Source: Deltaproteobacteria bacterium (lineage in GTDB: Bacteria; Myxococcota_A; Polyangia; Polyangiales; JADJMO01). From it: a stretch of DNA of 64,000 nucleotides. The first letter of the stretch is position 1; every line of letters begins with the position of its first letter. The DNA is taken from assembly GCA_025363655.1 (NCBI GenBank), contig JANYDK010000014.1, positions 1-64,000 on the forward strand. The letters run 5' to 3'. The notes below the pieces were generated by a model, which was given only the letters and a program-made list of their open reading frames with translations, did not search any database and had not been told where the DNA came from. This document shows, piece after piece, positions 25,562-36,725 of this stretch. Both the position numbers and the translations under genes were made by a program.

Positions 25562-25948
25562 ATGAGCCATTGGGAAGCCAGCAGCCCCCGCCGCAAGTCG
25601 TCGAAGACGCCGATCGGCAAATCGGACTCCGCGACGCATGCGACGAACGCGACCTCGCGCAAGACCGAGGCGACCCAGGTCACGGCTCGGTCGACCTACG
25701 CCGACGTCCTCGCCTTCGCGCGCCGCGCGGGCATCGTCGCCCTCTGCACGATCGCGCCGCTCGGAGCGCTCGCGGGAACGGTCTCGGCCTGTGGGGGCGC
25801 GGCGCCAGTGCGGCCGATGCCGATCGAGACGACGCCGACCGATCCCGATGCGGTCGTCACTCCGGCGACCGGAGCCGGCACGACTCCCGCGCCGCTGACC
25901 AGCATCGCGCCTCCGGGCCCCGCGACTCCGACGACCACGCCGCAGTGA
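25562..25948 (+). CDS. Small Pro/Thr-rich lipoprotein downstream of the radical SAM gene
   Basis: A 128-residue protein. A Ser/Thr/Lys-rich start is followed by RRAGIVALCTIAPLGALAGTVSAC, a signal segment with lipobox ending at C77. The mature part is only about 50 residues, mostly Thr and Pro (PTTTPQ end). The long 50-residue leader before the hydrophobic core is unusual; an internal start is possible but no strong candidate is seen. It sits between the radical SAM gene and the MoxR gene. It could be a peptide substrate of the radical SAM enzyme, but no motif proves this. Confidence 0.45.
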   Translation: MSHWEASSPRRKSSKTPIGKSDSATHATNATSRKTEATQVTARSTYADVLAFARRAGIVALCTIAPLGALAGTVSACGGAAPVRPMPIETTPTDPDAVVTPATGAGTTPAPLTSIAPPGPATPTTTPQ

Positions 25949-25974
25949 TCCTCGGCCGTGCTAGCTTCCCCGGC

Positions 25975-26937
25975 GTGAAGCAACAGGGCGAACAAGCCGC
26001 CGATCCCGGCCCTCTCGAGACGCGCCTCGCGAATGTCGGTTACTTCGCCTCACGCGAGCTCGCCACGTCCTTGCGGCTCGCGCTCGCGCTCGATCGTCCG
26101 CTCCTCCTCGAAGGGCCGGCGGGCGTCGGCAAGACCGAGCTCGCGCGTGCATCGGCGCAAGCGCTCGGTCGGCCGCTGCTTCGCCTGCAGTGCTACGAAG
26201 GGCTCGACGAGGCGCGCGCGCTCTACGAGTGGGACTACGCGAAGCAAATGCTCTACACGCAGCTCCTCCGCGACACGGTGCGCGAGGTGATGCACGACGG
26301 CGCCGCGCCCTCGCCGGCCGCGACCCTCGCCAGCGCCATCGATCGCGTGGCGACGCTGGAGACCGCCTTTTTTTCCGAGCGATTTCTCATCGCGCGCCCG
26401 CTCTTGGCAGCCATTCGCGCCGAGAGTCCGGTGGTGCTCTTGATCGACGAGGTCGATCGCGCGGATCCCGAGTTCGAAGCGTTGCTGCTCGAGATCCTCG
26501 CCGACTACGCGATCACCATCCCCGAGCTCGGCACCTTCCGCGCGAAGGCGGCGCCGCTCGTCGTGCTCACCACCAATGCCACGCGCGAGCTGACCGAGGC
26601 GCTACGTCGTCGCTGCCTGCACGCGTCGGTCGACTACCCCGAGCCGTCGCGCGAGCTCGCGATCATCAAGGGGCGCGTACCTGGCATCGAAGGTGCGTTG
26701 GCGGCGCGGCTGGTCGAGTTCGTCGGACGCCTTCGGGAGCTCGATCTACGCAAGGCGCCGAGCATCTCGGAATCGATCGAGTGGGCGCGCTCGTTCGTGG
26801 TCCTCGCGGCCTCTGCGCTCGACGAGGCGACCGCGCGTGCGACGCTCGGCGTCCTCATCAAGCACGCCGAGGACAAAGAGAAGATCGAGCCGAAGCTGAC
26901 CGCGCTCCTCACCGCGAGGCCTTCGAAAACGTCATGA
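25975..26937 (+). CDS. MoxR-family AAA+ ATPase
   Basis: A 320-residue ATPase. Walker A is GPAGVGKTE (residues 47-55), Walker B is VVLLIDEVDRAD, and sensor 1 is LTTNATREL. The lid contains LRRRCLHASVDYPEPSRE. MoxR proteins act as chaperones, usually with a von Willebrand A domain partner. Here no VWA gene follows; instead the stop overlaps the start of a thioesterase gene by four bases. The GTG at 25975 is taken as the start because similarity begins soon after it. Confidence 0.85.
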   Translation: MKQQGEQAADPGPLETRLANVGYFASRELATSLRLALALDRPLLLEGPAGVGKTELARASAQALGRPLLRLQCYEGLDEARALYEWDYAKQMLYTQLLRDTVREVMHDGAAPSPAATLASAIDRVATLETAFFSERFLIARPLLAAIRAESPVVLLIDEVDRADPEFEALLLEILADYAITIPELGTFRAKAAPLVVLTTNATRELTEALRRRCLHASVDYPEPSRELAIIKGRVPGIEGALAARLVEFVGRLRELDLRKAPSISESIEWARSFVVLAASALDEATARATLGVLIKHAEDKEKIEPKLTALLTARPSKTS

Positions 26938-27386
26938 GCATCTCCACCAATCCCGGGCGCGAGGCACTCGCGAAGAGCAAAGACGAAGCGCGCGCCGTCA
27001 TCGAGAAGCTGTGCGCTGAACAGCCCTACGCGAAGGTGCTCGGCTATCGCCTCGTCGACGCGGCCGATCTCGCAGTGACGCTCGCGTTGCCGCTGCGACC
27101 CGAGCTGCTGCAGCCACGACTCGTCCACGGCGGCGCCATCTCGTCGCTCGCCGAGGCAGCGTGCACCTTCGCGGTGCTGACGCGACTCTTTCCCGCGTTC
27201 TGGGCTTCGACCGTCGAGCAGAGCGTGCAGTTCCTCCGCCCCGTCGAGGCGACCACCGGCGAGCTCGTCGCCTTCGCGCACGTGCGTCGCTTCGGCCGCG
27301 CCATCTCCTTCGTCGAAGCGACGGTGACCCACGAAGGGCGCGAGATCGCCACCGCGCGCAGCACGCAGATTCGACGCTCGCTTTAG
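26934..27386 (+). CDS. PaaI-type hotdog thioesterase
   Basis: A 150-residue single hotdog domain. The helix and active-site region read PRLVHGGAISSLAEAACTFAVLT, typical of PaaI/YiiD-like acyl-CoA thioesterases, and the end VEATVTHEGREIATARSTQIRR matches the last strands. It would hydrolyse an acyl-CoA, perhaps an aryl- or medium-chain one. It overlaps the MoxR gene by ATGA. The coupling with MoxR is unexplained. Confidence 0.82.
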   Translation: MSISTNPGREALAKSKDEARAVIEKLCAEQPYAKVLGYRLVDAADLAVTLALPLRPELLQPRLVHGGAISSLAEAACTFAVLTRLFPAFWASTVEQSVQFLRPVEATTGELVAFAHVRRFGRAISFVEATVTHEGREIATARSTQIRRSL

Positions 27387-27498
27387 CTGCCTGAGACCGC
27401 GCGCGCCGGGCCTGAAATCGTGCCCTGCGGCAGTTTTTGCATAACATCTATATTCATACTCTTGACCTTCCCGACGGCATCCGCTCGGATGGCGGACC

Positions 27499-28719
27499 AT
27501 GCCGATCAACTGTCCGCGCTGCGGAGCCCAGAACGCCGACCACTCCAAGTTTTGCCTGAGCTGCGGGAACGACCTGCGGCCGATGGGCGGACCGCCGCCG
27601 GCAGCCCCCGGTGGTGGTGGCTTCGGACCGCCTCCCGCAGCGCCGGGCGGCTTCGGACCGCCGCCGGCGGCAGGTGGTGGCTTCGGTCCTCCCCCTCCGG
27701 CACCGGGCGGTGGTGGCGGCTTCGGTCCTCCTCCCCAGGCACCGGGCGGTGGCGGCTTCGGACCTCCCCCGGCAGCTCCGGGCAGCTTCGGCACTCCCCA
27801 GCCTCCGGGCGCAGGAGGCTTCGGTCCTCCGCCGGCAGCGCCTCCTCCCGGCCCGGGCGGCTTCGGTGGCGGCGGTGGTGGCGGGGGCTTTGGTCCTCCT
27901 CCGGCAGCACCGGGTGGTGGCGGTTTCGGTCCTCCTCCGGCAGCACCGGGTGGGGGTGGCTTCGGTCCTCCTCAGGCAGCACCGGGTGGCGGCGGCTTCG
28001 GTCCTCCCCCGGCAGCACCGGGTGGTGGCGGCTTCGGTCCTCCCGCGGGTCCCCCGAACCCCGGCGGCTTCGGTGGCGGCGGCTCGGGTGGCTTCGCGCC
28101 GGCGCCTGGACCGACGCCCTCGTCTTCGGGCATGGCCGCGCAAGGTGGCGGAGACATCTCGAGCTTGGTCGAAGGTCTGCGCGTCATCGCGGTCGAGCTG
28201 CGCGGCATCGCAGCCTCGAAGACGGTGCTCTCGACGCAAATCCTCACCAGCCCCCTCCCCGGCGTCGCCGCGGTGGCCATCCGCTACGGCCGCTCGATGC
28301 ACGTGCTCTGCGCCGGTGGTCCCTTCGCGCAGCCACTTTGGCCGTCGCGTGACTTCGCCGATCGCGATCGCCTCCTCGCCGCCACCATCGGCAGCAAGGT
28401 CGGCGCCGAGCAGATGATTCCCTGGGTGCTGACCTACGTGCTCCCCGGCGTCTTCCCCGATCTCGGCCGCGATCCGCAGTCGCAGCAGGCCTTCGTCGAA
28501 GCGGCGGACGCGTTCGGCGTCGGCGTCGATCAAGCGGGCATCGAAGCGGCGCGTCGTCAGGGCTTCCCCGAGGTCTCGAAGAACCACGCGCGCTTCCTCG
28601 TCGTCAGCGAGCCGAAGCAGTCGATCGCCGGCATCGAGCTTCGTTGGGGCGATCGCCCGTTCGAGATGCTCTACGTGCCGACGCCGGGCGTGGTCTCGCG
28701 TGCCGCGCCGTGGACCTGA
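27499..28719 (+). CDS. Zinc-ribbon protein with long Gly/Pro repeat and unknown C-terminal domain
   Basis: A 406-residue protein. Residues 1-25 form a zinc ribbon (C5, C8, C19, C22 in INCPRCGAQNADHSKFCLSC). Residues 31-200 are about fourteen units of the type PPPAAPGGGGFG. The C-terminal 190 residues are folded: SSLVEGLRVIAVELRGIAAS, RYGRSMHVLCAGGPFAQPLW and FLVVSEPKQSIAGIELRWG. This domain is not recognised. It lies 1 base from the convergent LarA-like gene. Proteins with this architecture occur in myxobacteria, but no function is known to me. Confidence 0.75.
   Translation: MPINCPRCGAQNADHSKFCLSCGNDLRPMGGPPPAAPGGGGFGPPPAAPGGFGPPPAAGGGFGPPPPAPGGGGGFGPPPQAPGGGGFGPPPAAPGSFGTPQPPGAGGFGPPPAAPPPGPGGFGGGGGGGGFGPPPAAPGGGGFGPPPAAPGGGGFGPPQAAPGGGGFGPPPAAPGGGGFGPPAGPPNPGGFGGGGSGGFAPAPGPTPSSSGMAAQGGGDISSLVEGLRVIAVELRGIAASKTVLSTQILTSPLPGVAAVAIRYGRSMHVLCAGGPFAQPLWPSRDFADRDRLLAATIGSKVGAEQMIPWVLTYVLPGVFPDLGRDPQSQQAFVEAADAFGVGVDQAGIEAARRQGFPEVSKNHARFLVVSEPKQSIAGIELRWGDRPFEMLYVPTPGVVSRAAPWT
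27589..28098 (+). repeat. In-gene tandem repeat encoding PPPAAPGGGGFG-type units
   Basis: The coding strand carries about fourteen imperfect 36-39-base units built on CCGGGTGGTGGCGGCTTCGG-like sequence. The last units (about 27900-28040) are nearly identical, which points to recent slippage or unequal crossing-over. Confidence 0.8.
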
Positions 28720-28720
28720 G

Positions 28721-29998
28721 CTAAGCGATCGGCAACACGGCGCCGGCGCTGGGAATTACCGCCCAGCGTCGCACCGTGCCCGCGCGCGCGACGGCATCGT
28801 CGAGCGACGTGCACTTCTCCCACCCGAGACGCTCGCAGGTGGCCACGTCGAGATCGGTGACTGCGAGCGTGCGCGTCTGGGCGGCCTTGTCGCGCGCAGC
28901 GAGCGACGTCTGTCCGACGATCTCGTAGCGTCGGCGTAGCTCTTGGTAATGCACTTCGCGCGTCGCGTGCTCGAGCCAGGCGGCGAAACGCGGGTGCCCT
29001 AGCCCCTCGTCGCAGCGCGCGAGGAGCACGAGCGGCGGCCGATGCTGCAGCGTCTCGGCGGTGAACGCGCGGAAGGCGTTGTCGTAGGCCTTGTGCGCTT
29101 GGTAGAGCGCCGCGTCGTAGGGCCAGCCGCCCGCGGAGGCGATGACGCCATCGAAAGGCATCGTCGGATCGAGCTTCACGGCGTTGCGAACGACGAGCTC
29201 TTCACAGCCCGCGCGGAACGTTCGCTCGACGTCGGCGCCGGCGAACATCTCGACGATGCCGGCGCTGCCGACGATGGCGTTGGCGAGAAATGAGCTGCCG
29301 CGATTGTCGTCGAGCAGCCGGGCGGCGGCGAACATCTCTTCGCTCACCGGGTTGCCCTCGAGTCGCGCCGGACCGCATCCCGCAGCGCGGCCGGCCGGCC
29401 CGTTTTCGTCGAGCACGCGCAGGTGATTGCGGACGATCGAGGCCTCGTCGGCGACGCCCGGAAGCACGGCTTTTCGGCCACCGGAGAAGCCCGCGTAGTA
29501 GTGAAAACCGATCGCGCCGACGAGGACGCGGAGCTCGGCGTCGACGACCTCGCGCGCGAGCGACACCGGAGCACCCGCGGCGACCTCACCAATCGTCGCG
29601 AGGCCGGCAGGCGTGCGCGCGTCGTGGTGGACGAGGTGCGCGCACGAGAGGATGGCGTCGCCGTAGATGGCTTTGCTCGTCTCGTCGCTCTGACGCGCGT
29701 GGAGACCATAAGCGACGACGAGCTCGACCCGTCGCGAGGCCCGCGGAGGAAGTCGTGCAAGGAGCGAGGCGATGGCGTCGAGGGTCACGCGCATGCCGCC
29801 CTTGCGCGTCTGATCGTTGACCACCAGCGTGATGCGCTCTCTCTTCGCCAAGGCGTCGAGGAGCCCGGCCGACTCGAGCCGCCCTTCGACTGCGGCCGCG
29901 TCGAGCACCGCGCCACTGGATTTGGCGCTGATTTCCTCGGCGTCGAGCGGCTGCGAGAGCTCGAGTCGATCGCGTCCGTAGGCGAGGGAGAGCGTCAC
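28721..29998 (-). CDS. LarA-like nickel-dependent racemase/epimerase
   Basis: A 425-residue protein of the LarA superfamily, which uses a nickel-pincer nucleotide to racemise or epimerise 2-hydroxyacids. Seen: VNDQTRKG (DHTR-type site), VAYGLHARQSDE, the LVHHDA region, and FHYYAGFSGGRKAVLPGVADEASI with the lysine that tethers the cofactor. The first D-x-T-R site has Gln for His. No larB, larC or larE cofactor genes are in the window. The GTG at 29998 is preferred; the frame extends to 30022. It lies 48 bases after cysK. Substrate unknown. Confidence 0.8.
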   Translation of the reverse strand: MTLSLAYGRDRLELSQPLDAEEISAKSSGAVLDAAAVEGRLESAGLLDALAKRERITLVVNDQTRKGGMRVTLDAIASLLARLPPRASRRVELVVAYGLHARQSDETSKAIYGDAILSCAHLVHHDARTPAGLATIGEVAAGAPVSLAREVVDAELRVLVGAIGFHYYAGFSGGRKAVLPGVADEASIVRNHLRVLDENGPAGRAAGCGPARLEGNPVSEEMFAAARLLDDNRGSSFLANAIVGSAGIVEMFAGADVERTFRAGCEELVVRNAVKLDPTMPFDGVIASAGGWPYDAALYQAHKAYDNAFRAFTAETLQHRPPLVLLARCDEGLGHPRFAAWLEHATREVHYQELRRRYEIVGQTSLAARDKAAQTRTLAVTDLDVATCERLGWEKCTSLDDAVARAGTVRRWAVIPSAGAVLPIA

Positions 29999-30046
29999 GA
30001 GGGCGATATAGCGCACGCACACGCGGGCGTGCCACCCCGAGCGCGA

Positions 30047-30976
<930 letters not shown>

Positions 30977-30988
30977 AGATCAGCTCGG

Positions 30989-31948
30989 TTATCGAAGCGC
31001 GATGACCTTCTGCTGCAGCAGGTCCCAGATGATGCGCATCGCGTCGAGCGGGTTCATTCCCGAGACGTCGAGGATCTCTTCGAGGGTAGAGACGCCGTCG
31101 ACGTGCGAGAGGAGAAATCCGCTGCGGTGATCGAGGGTCAGCCAACGTAGCTGCTCGCCCGGGATGGTCACCGTCGGCACCTGCGAGAGCGCACCGAGGC
31201 GCGCGGCGTACATCTGACGGAGGACGTCGCGACAGCTCTCGGCGTAACGCTGGGCGTCGCCGTTGTCGGGATCGTCTTCGAGCATGCCCTCGGCGATGGT
31301 GAGCGCGCCGGAGAAATCGCCGAGCGCGTAGCGTTCGCGGAGCTCGGACATCGGATCGCGTTGGCGCGGTGGTACGGGCGGCACGAGGCTGCCGGAGATG
31401 CTCGGATCGAGCGCCATGTCGACGCGGCTGACGAGATCGAGCGCGTCGTTCGAGTCGGGATCGGAGTGTGGGCCGGCGAGCGAGAGGAGATCGTCGCGCG
31501 TGCTCTTGCCGACCTCGATGCGACGCGTCGGGGCCTCGGGCTCGAGCTCGAAGGACGGATCGAGCTGCGTGTCACCGCCGAAGGACGGACCAGGCACGCC
31601 GAGACCGAGGGACGTGTCGCGCATCTCTTCGGTCGGTTTGTGAGCCTCGATTTCGTCGAGCTGCTCCCAGCCCGACGGCACCGCAGGCGCGCGTGGAACG
31701 CGGTTTTTCTCGGCCTTCGGATCGGGCCTGGGGGTCTTGAGACCGAGGTCGAGGGTGTCGTGCTGCTTCAAAGCCGGGTTGGTCCGCGGGAGGGGCGGCG
31801 GATCTTGCGTCGGCATCGTCTGCCGCGGCTGCGACGGCTGTGAAGGCGACTGCGGAGGCGGAGGCGCGCTCGTCGCCGGCGGAAGCGTCTCGCCGCGCTT
31901 GCGCGACTCCCCTCTCTTCCCCGGCGGTGGACGATTGGTGCGCGCCAT
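30989..31948 (-). CDS. Unknown protein between dnaK-like gene and cysK
   Basis: A 319-residue protein. The first 190 residues are disordered, rich in Pro, Ser and charged residues. Residues 200-245 form a TPR-like helical pair (MSELRERYALGDFSGALTIAEGMLEDDPDN). The C-terminal 65 residues (LRWLTLDHRSGFLLSHVDGVSTLEEILDVSGMN) form a small helical domain also reminiscent of the N-terminal part of the J-domain protein 33911-35437, which has IDGQRSIAAIADLVGLG. The gene starts 11 bases after the dnaK-like gene. A shared role in a chaperone-linked signalling unit is an inference. Confidence 0.65.
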   Translation of the reverse strand: MARTNRPPPGKRGESRKRGETLPPATSAPPPPQSPSQPSQPRQTMPTQDPPPLPRTNPALKQHDTLDLGLKTPRPDPKAEKNRVPRAPAVPSGWEQLDEIEAHKPTEEMRDTSLGLGVPGPSFGGDTQLDPSFELEPEAPTRRIEVGKSTRDDLLSLAGPHSDPDSNDALDLVSRVDMALDPSISGSLVPPVPPRQRDPMSELRERYALGDFSGALTIAEGMLEDDPDNGDAQRYAESCRDVLRQMYAARLGALSQVPTVTIPGEQLRWLTLDHRSGFLLSHVDGVSTLEEILDVSGMNPLDAMRIIWDLLQQKVIALR

Positions 31949-31959
31949 TCGACGTTCGT

Positions 31960-33786
<1,827 letters not shown>

Positions 33787-33910
33787 GCGCTGCTCCCTCT
33801 TCTCCTGGCCGATGACTTCGTTCGGACGTGCTCGCCGCGCGATGGGTCTCGGCTCCGATTCGGTTCGTTCATTCGTTCTCTAGAGCTCATGAAAGTCGCT
33901 CGAGCGGCAG

Positions 33911-35437
33911 CTACGCCAGGGCCTTTCGGACGTGAACGAGCAGCTCCTTGATCTTCGCGTCCTCGGGTGAGAGTCGCAGCGCGACCTCGAGCTCGGTCTT
34001 CGCACGCAAAAACAGTCCTGCGTCCAGGTACACGGCTCCCAGCGTAACCCGGAAGCCGCTGCTATTCGGATTCTTCTGCACGGCGAGCTCTCCGAACCGG
34101 GCGGCGCGGTGCAAATCGCGCCCTTCCTTGCGGAGGGCCTGTGCCACGGAGGCGGCGATGTCGGCGTCGTCGGGGTGCGCCTCGTGGGCCTTGGCGTAGC
34201 TCGCCGCAGCCTCTTTCCACTTGGCTTGCGACTCCTCGTAGCGCGCCTGCTTCATGTAGGCATCGAAGAGGACTTCACGCGCTTTTTGGCTGATTTGCTT
34301 GAATTTCGAGTGGACCGCGGGGTCGTCCGTGTACTGCACGGCGAGTCGGTAGTGGTTCGCGGCGCCGACCACGTCCTCTTTGGCCAGGGCGGCTTCGCCC
34401 GCCTCGAGCATCCGCTGCGCTTGGGCTTTGCGCGCGTTGTCGCGACGATCTTCGTAGAGACGCTTGATGGCGTCGGCGGCGGCCTTGCCCTCTTCGACCG
34501 AAGTCTTTCGCGGCGGGGTCAAGGAAGGGGCGCCCGGAATGGTGGTGCCGCTGACCGAGCGCTGTCGACCGGCCCCGAGGCGACGCGCGAGGGCCTCCTT
34601 GCGGGTTCGTTCGTCGAGCACCGACGCGGGCAAGGGACGCTCGACGGGACGCTCGAAGTCGGCGGTGATCCGCGCCGGGTTCACCGGAGCGACCTTCATC
34701 GGCCCCGAGTCTGGCTGCACGGCTTGGGCGACGGGAAGACGACCCGCAGATGGGAGCGGCGTCGCGACGCGTGGAGGCGGCGTCGGAAAGAGCTCGCGCC
34801 CCTCGTCGACGGCGGAGAGGAGCTCCTCGTACGCTCGCGTTCGATCGCGCTCCGAGAGGTATCGATCGTACTCGGCGCGTTGTTCTTTCCGCGAGAGCAC
34901 GTCGTGCGCGACGGTGGCTCGGCCGAAGATCACTTCCATCTTCGACTTCAGCGGGCCGAGGTTCTTCCCGAAGTGACGATCGGTGTGAAATTTGGCTGCG
35001 AAACCGTAGTACGCGCTCTTGATCGCTTTTCGGTCGGCGTCGCGCGGCACGCCGAGAAGCGCGTAGTGATCGAGCGTGTCGATGGCGTCGAAGAGCTCGA
35101 GGATGCGCGCCTGCAACGGAGCGGCGATGTCGAGCGAAGGATCGAAGGCGTCCGAGCCGCCGACGGTCACCGGCGCGGTAGGCGCGGTAGGTGAGGTGAA
35201 CGGGCGCGGCGCGGGGCCAGGTCGGGGATCAATCGTGATCGCTCCGCCCGCCGTGAGCGCGCCGATCATCTGCGCCACGTCTTCCGCGCCGAGCCCGACG
35301 AGGTCGGCGATGGCGGCGATCGATCGCTGACCGTCGATGGCATCGAGCACCATCCGTTCGAACGCGCCCGTCGGAAGGCCCGGGACGTCGCGTCCAGCGA
35401 CCCACCGCGGCACCTGATCGCTCGAAGGAATCGTCAC
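33911..35437 (-). CDS. J-domain protein with TPR repeats and non-canonical HTD motif
   Basis: A 508-residue cytosolic protein. Residues 1-70 form a small helical domain (ERMVLDAIDGQRSIAAIADLVGLGAEDV). The J domain spans 122-195 (LDHYALLGVPRDADRKAIKSAYYGFAAKFHTDRH, ending AEYDRYL). The catalytic tripeptide is H151-T152-D153, with Thr where almost all J proteins have Pro. Residues 330-508 are TPR-like repeats (AQRMLEAGEAALAKEDVVGAANHYRLA and following). It starts with GTG and leads the dnaK-like gene by 124 bases, suggesting a dedicated co-chaperone. Confidence 0.82.
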   Translation of the reverse strand: MTIPSSDQVPRWVAGRDVPGLPTGAFERMVLDAIDGQRSIAAIADLVGLGAEDVAQMIGALTAGGAITIDPRPGPAPRPFTSPTAPTAPVTVGGSDAFDPSLDIAAPLQARILELFDAIDTLDHYALLGVPRDADRKAIKSAYYGFAAKFHTDRHFGKNLGPLKSKMEVIFGRATVAHDVLSRKEQRAEYDRYLSERDRTRAYEELLSAVDEGRELFPTPPPRVATPLPSAGRLPVAQAVQPDSGPMKVAPVNPARITADFERPVERPLPASVLDERTRKEALARRLGAGRQRSVSGTTIPGAPSLTPPRKTSVEEGKAAADAIKRLYEDRRDNARKAQAQRMLEAGEAALAKEDVVGAANHYRLAVQYTDDPAVHSKFKQISQKAREVLFDAYMKQARYEESQAKWKEAAASYAKAHEAHPDDADIAASVAQALRKEGRDLHRAARFGELAVQKNPNSSGFRVTLGAVYLDAGLFLRAKTELEVALRLSPEDAKIKELLVHVRKALA

Positions 35438-35504
35438 CCGAGAGCGAGTCTACCGGTTTGCGCGGAGCTGGCGATAAAACGAGAAGCCGGTCGCACCAAA
35501 GTCG

Positions 35505-36725
35505 TCAGCCGGAAGCGTCGCCGTCGGTCGCCGTATCGCCTGCGTCGGAACCGGCGTCGCTCGCGTCACCGTTCGCGTCGGTGCCCGAATCGCCGCCATC
35601 GACGCCTGCATCACCCAGGGGCTTCACCGCGCAGTTCGGATCGGCGGCCTTGACCGACTTGGGGACGGTGTTGTCGTTGCAGGGGCACGACAGGGCGCCT
35701 TCGTCGATCCACTGGCGAATCTGCTGCACTTGCTCCCAGGTCAGCGGCTTCCTGACCTTGTCGGCATCCAGCTGCGACTGCGAGCACACTTTCCCGGACT
35801 CAGGCTCGTCCTTGAGGAAGTGCTCTGGCATCCCTCCGCCGACCATGCGCGATCGAAGCTCACGGAAGAAGAGCGCGCCGAGGTCTTCCTTCGTGTCGCC
35901 GACGAGCGGATCGAGCGAGCTGTCCTTGAGAGTCTTCACCGACGAGTCGGGCGCGGCGAGGAGCACCTTGTACATGAGGTAGCTCGCTGCCGAAGAGCCG
36001 GGCGAGATGATCGGCATTCCATACGGAAAATTGCGCGGCTGCAGCGTCCCTGGCCCGTTCGGCGCGCTCTGATCTTGCACCTGCACCGACTCGTGACCGA
36101 TGGCCGTGGAGCGCACCATCGAGTCCGCCAAGAGGTTGAGGCCCATCGCAGCGGGCGAGCTCCCCGCGCCGTGGCAGCAGCTCCCTGTGCAAGCCGCAAA
36201 AAAAATATTGTCGATCACCAAACAAGGGTCCACGGCCGTGTCGAGCTTCGCCGGCGGGTCGACCGTCGCCTTGGTGTGAAAGGTGATGCTGACGGTGCCC
36301 TCGAAGGGAGCGCCGTCGAACGCCGCCAGCGTCGAGCGCGGATCGGCCGAGGGGTGGATTTTCAGCACGTACGTCTCGTCGACGTGGAGCGGCGCCGCGA
36401 GCACGAAGACGATCGCGCGCTCGACCGGATCGACGCGCTCTAGGGCGAAATCGACGCTCGGAATGCTGTGGCTGGCGATGCTGATGTTGGTGCGCGCGCT
36501 GCTCGACGGCGCCATCGGCCGGCTGAAGCGGAGGACGAAGCGTCCCTGCACCGGGACGTCGCTGTACGAACCGTCGGCGTTCTTGGTGAACGCGTCGAAG
36601 GACGAGCCGATGAGCTTCGGTGCCGGCCCCGTCGACGGGAGATCGCCCTTTTTTGCGGCGTCGCAGCCGATGGAAGAAGCCGCAGTGGAGGCGAATGCCA
36701 GCGCGAGAAAGAGCGGACGGCTCAG
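35505..36725 (-). CDS. Lipoprotein with Ig-like region and possible CX4CH haem site
   Basis: A 406-residue protein. No ATG, GTG or TTG is available near the signal peptide; the best start is a CTG at 36725 that overlaps the previous gene's TGA as CTGA. The signal SRPLFLALAFASTAASSIGC gives a lipobox with C21. An Ig-like beta domain follows (VQGRFVLRFSRPM, TYVLKIHPSADPRS). Next is FFAACTGSCCHG, a CX4CH arrangement that can bind haem c in some cytochromes. A conserved helical part (LTWEQVQQIRQWIDEGALSCPC) resembles cytochrome-associated myxobacterial lipoproteins. The C-terminus is Asp/Gly-rich. It follows the multihaem gene set. Confidence 0.7.
   Translation of the reverse strand: MSRPLFLALAFASTAASSIGCDAAKKGDLPSTGPAPKLIGSSFDAFTKNADGSYSDVPVQGRFVLRFSRPMAPSSSARTNISIASHSIPSVDFALERVDPVERAIVFVLAAPLHVDETYVLKIHPSADPRSTLAAFDGAPFEGTVSITFHTKATVDPPAKLDTAVDPCLVIDNIFFAACTGSCCHGAGSSPAAMGLNLLADSMVRSTAIGHESVQVQDQSAPNGPGTLQPRNFPYGMPIISPGSSAASYLMYKVLLAAPDSSVKTLKDSSLDPLVGDTKEDLGALFFRELRSRMVGGGMPEHFLKDEPESGKVCSQSQLDADKVRKPLTWEQVQQIRQWIDEGALSCPCNDNTVPKSVKAADPNCAVKPLGDAGVDGGDSGTDANGDASDAGSDAGDTATDGDASG

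Noticed and set aside
27600-28050. Repeats resembling a CRISPR array
   Set aside because: The repeats are in frame in a convincing protein, have no spacer diversity and are not separated by unique sequences; they encode PPPAAPGGGGFG units.
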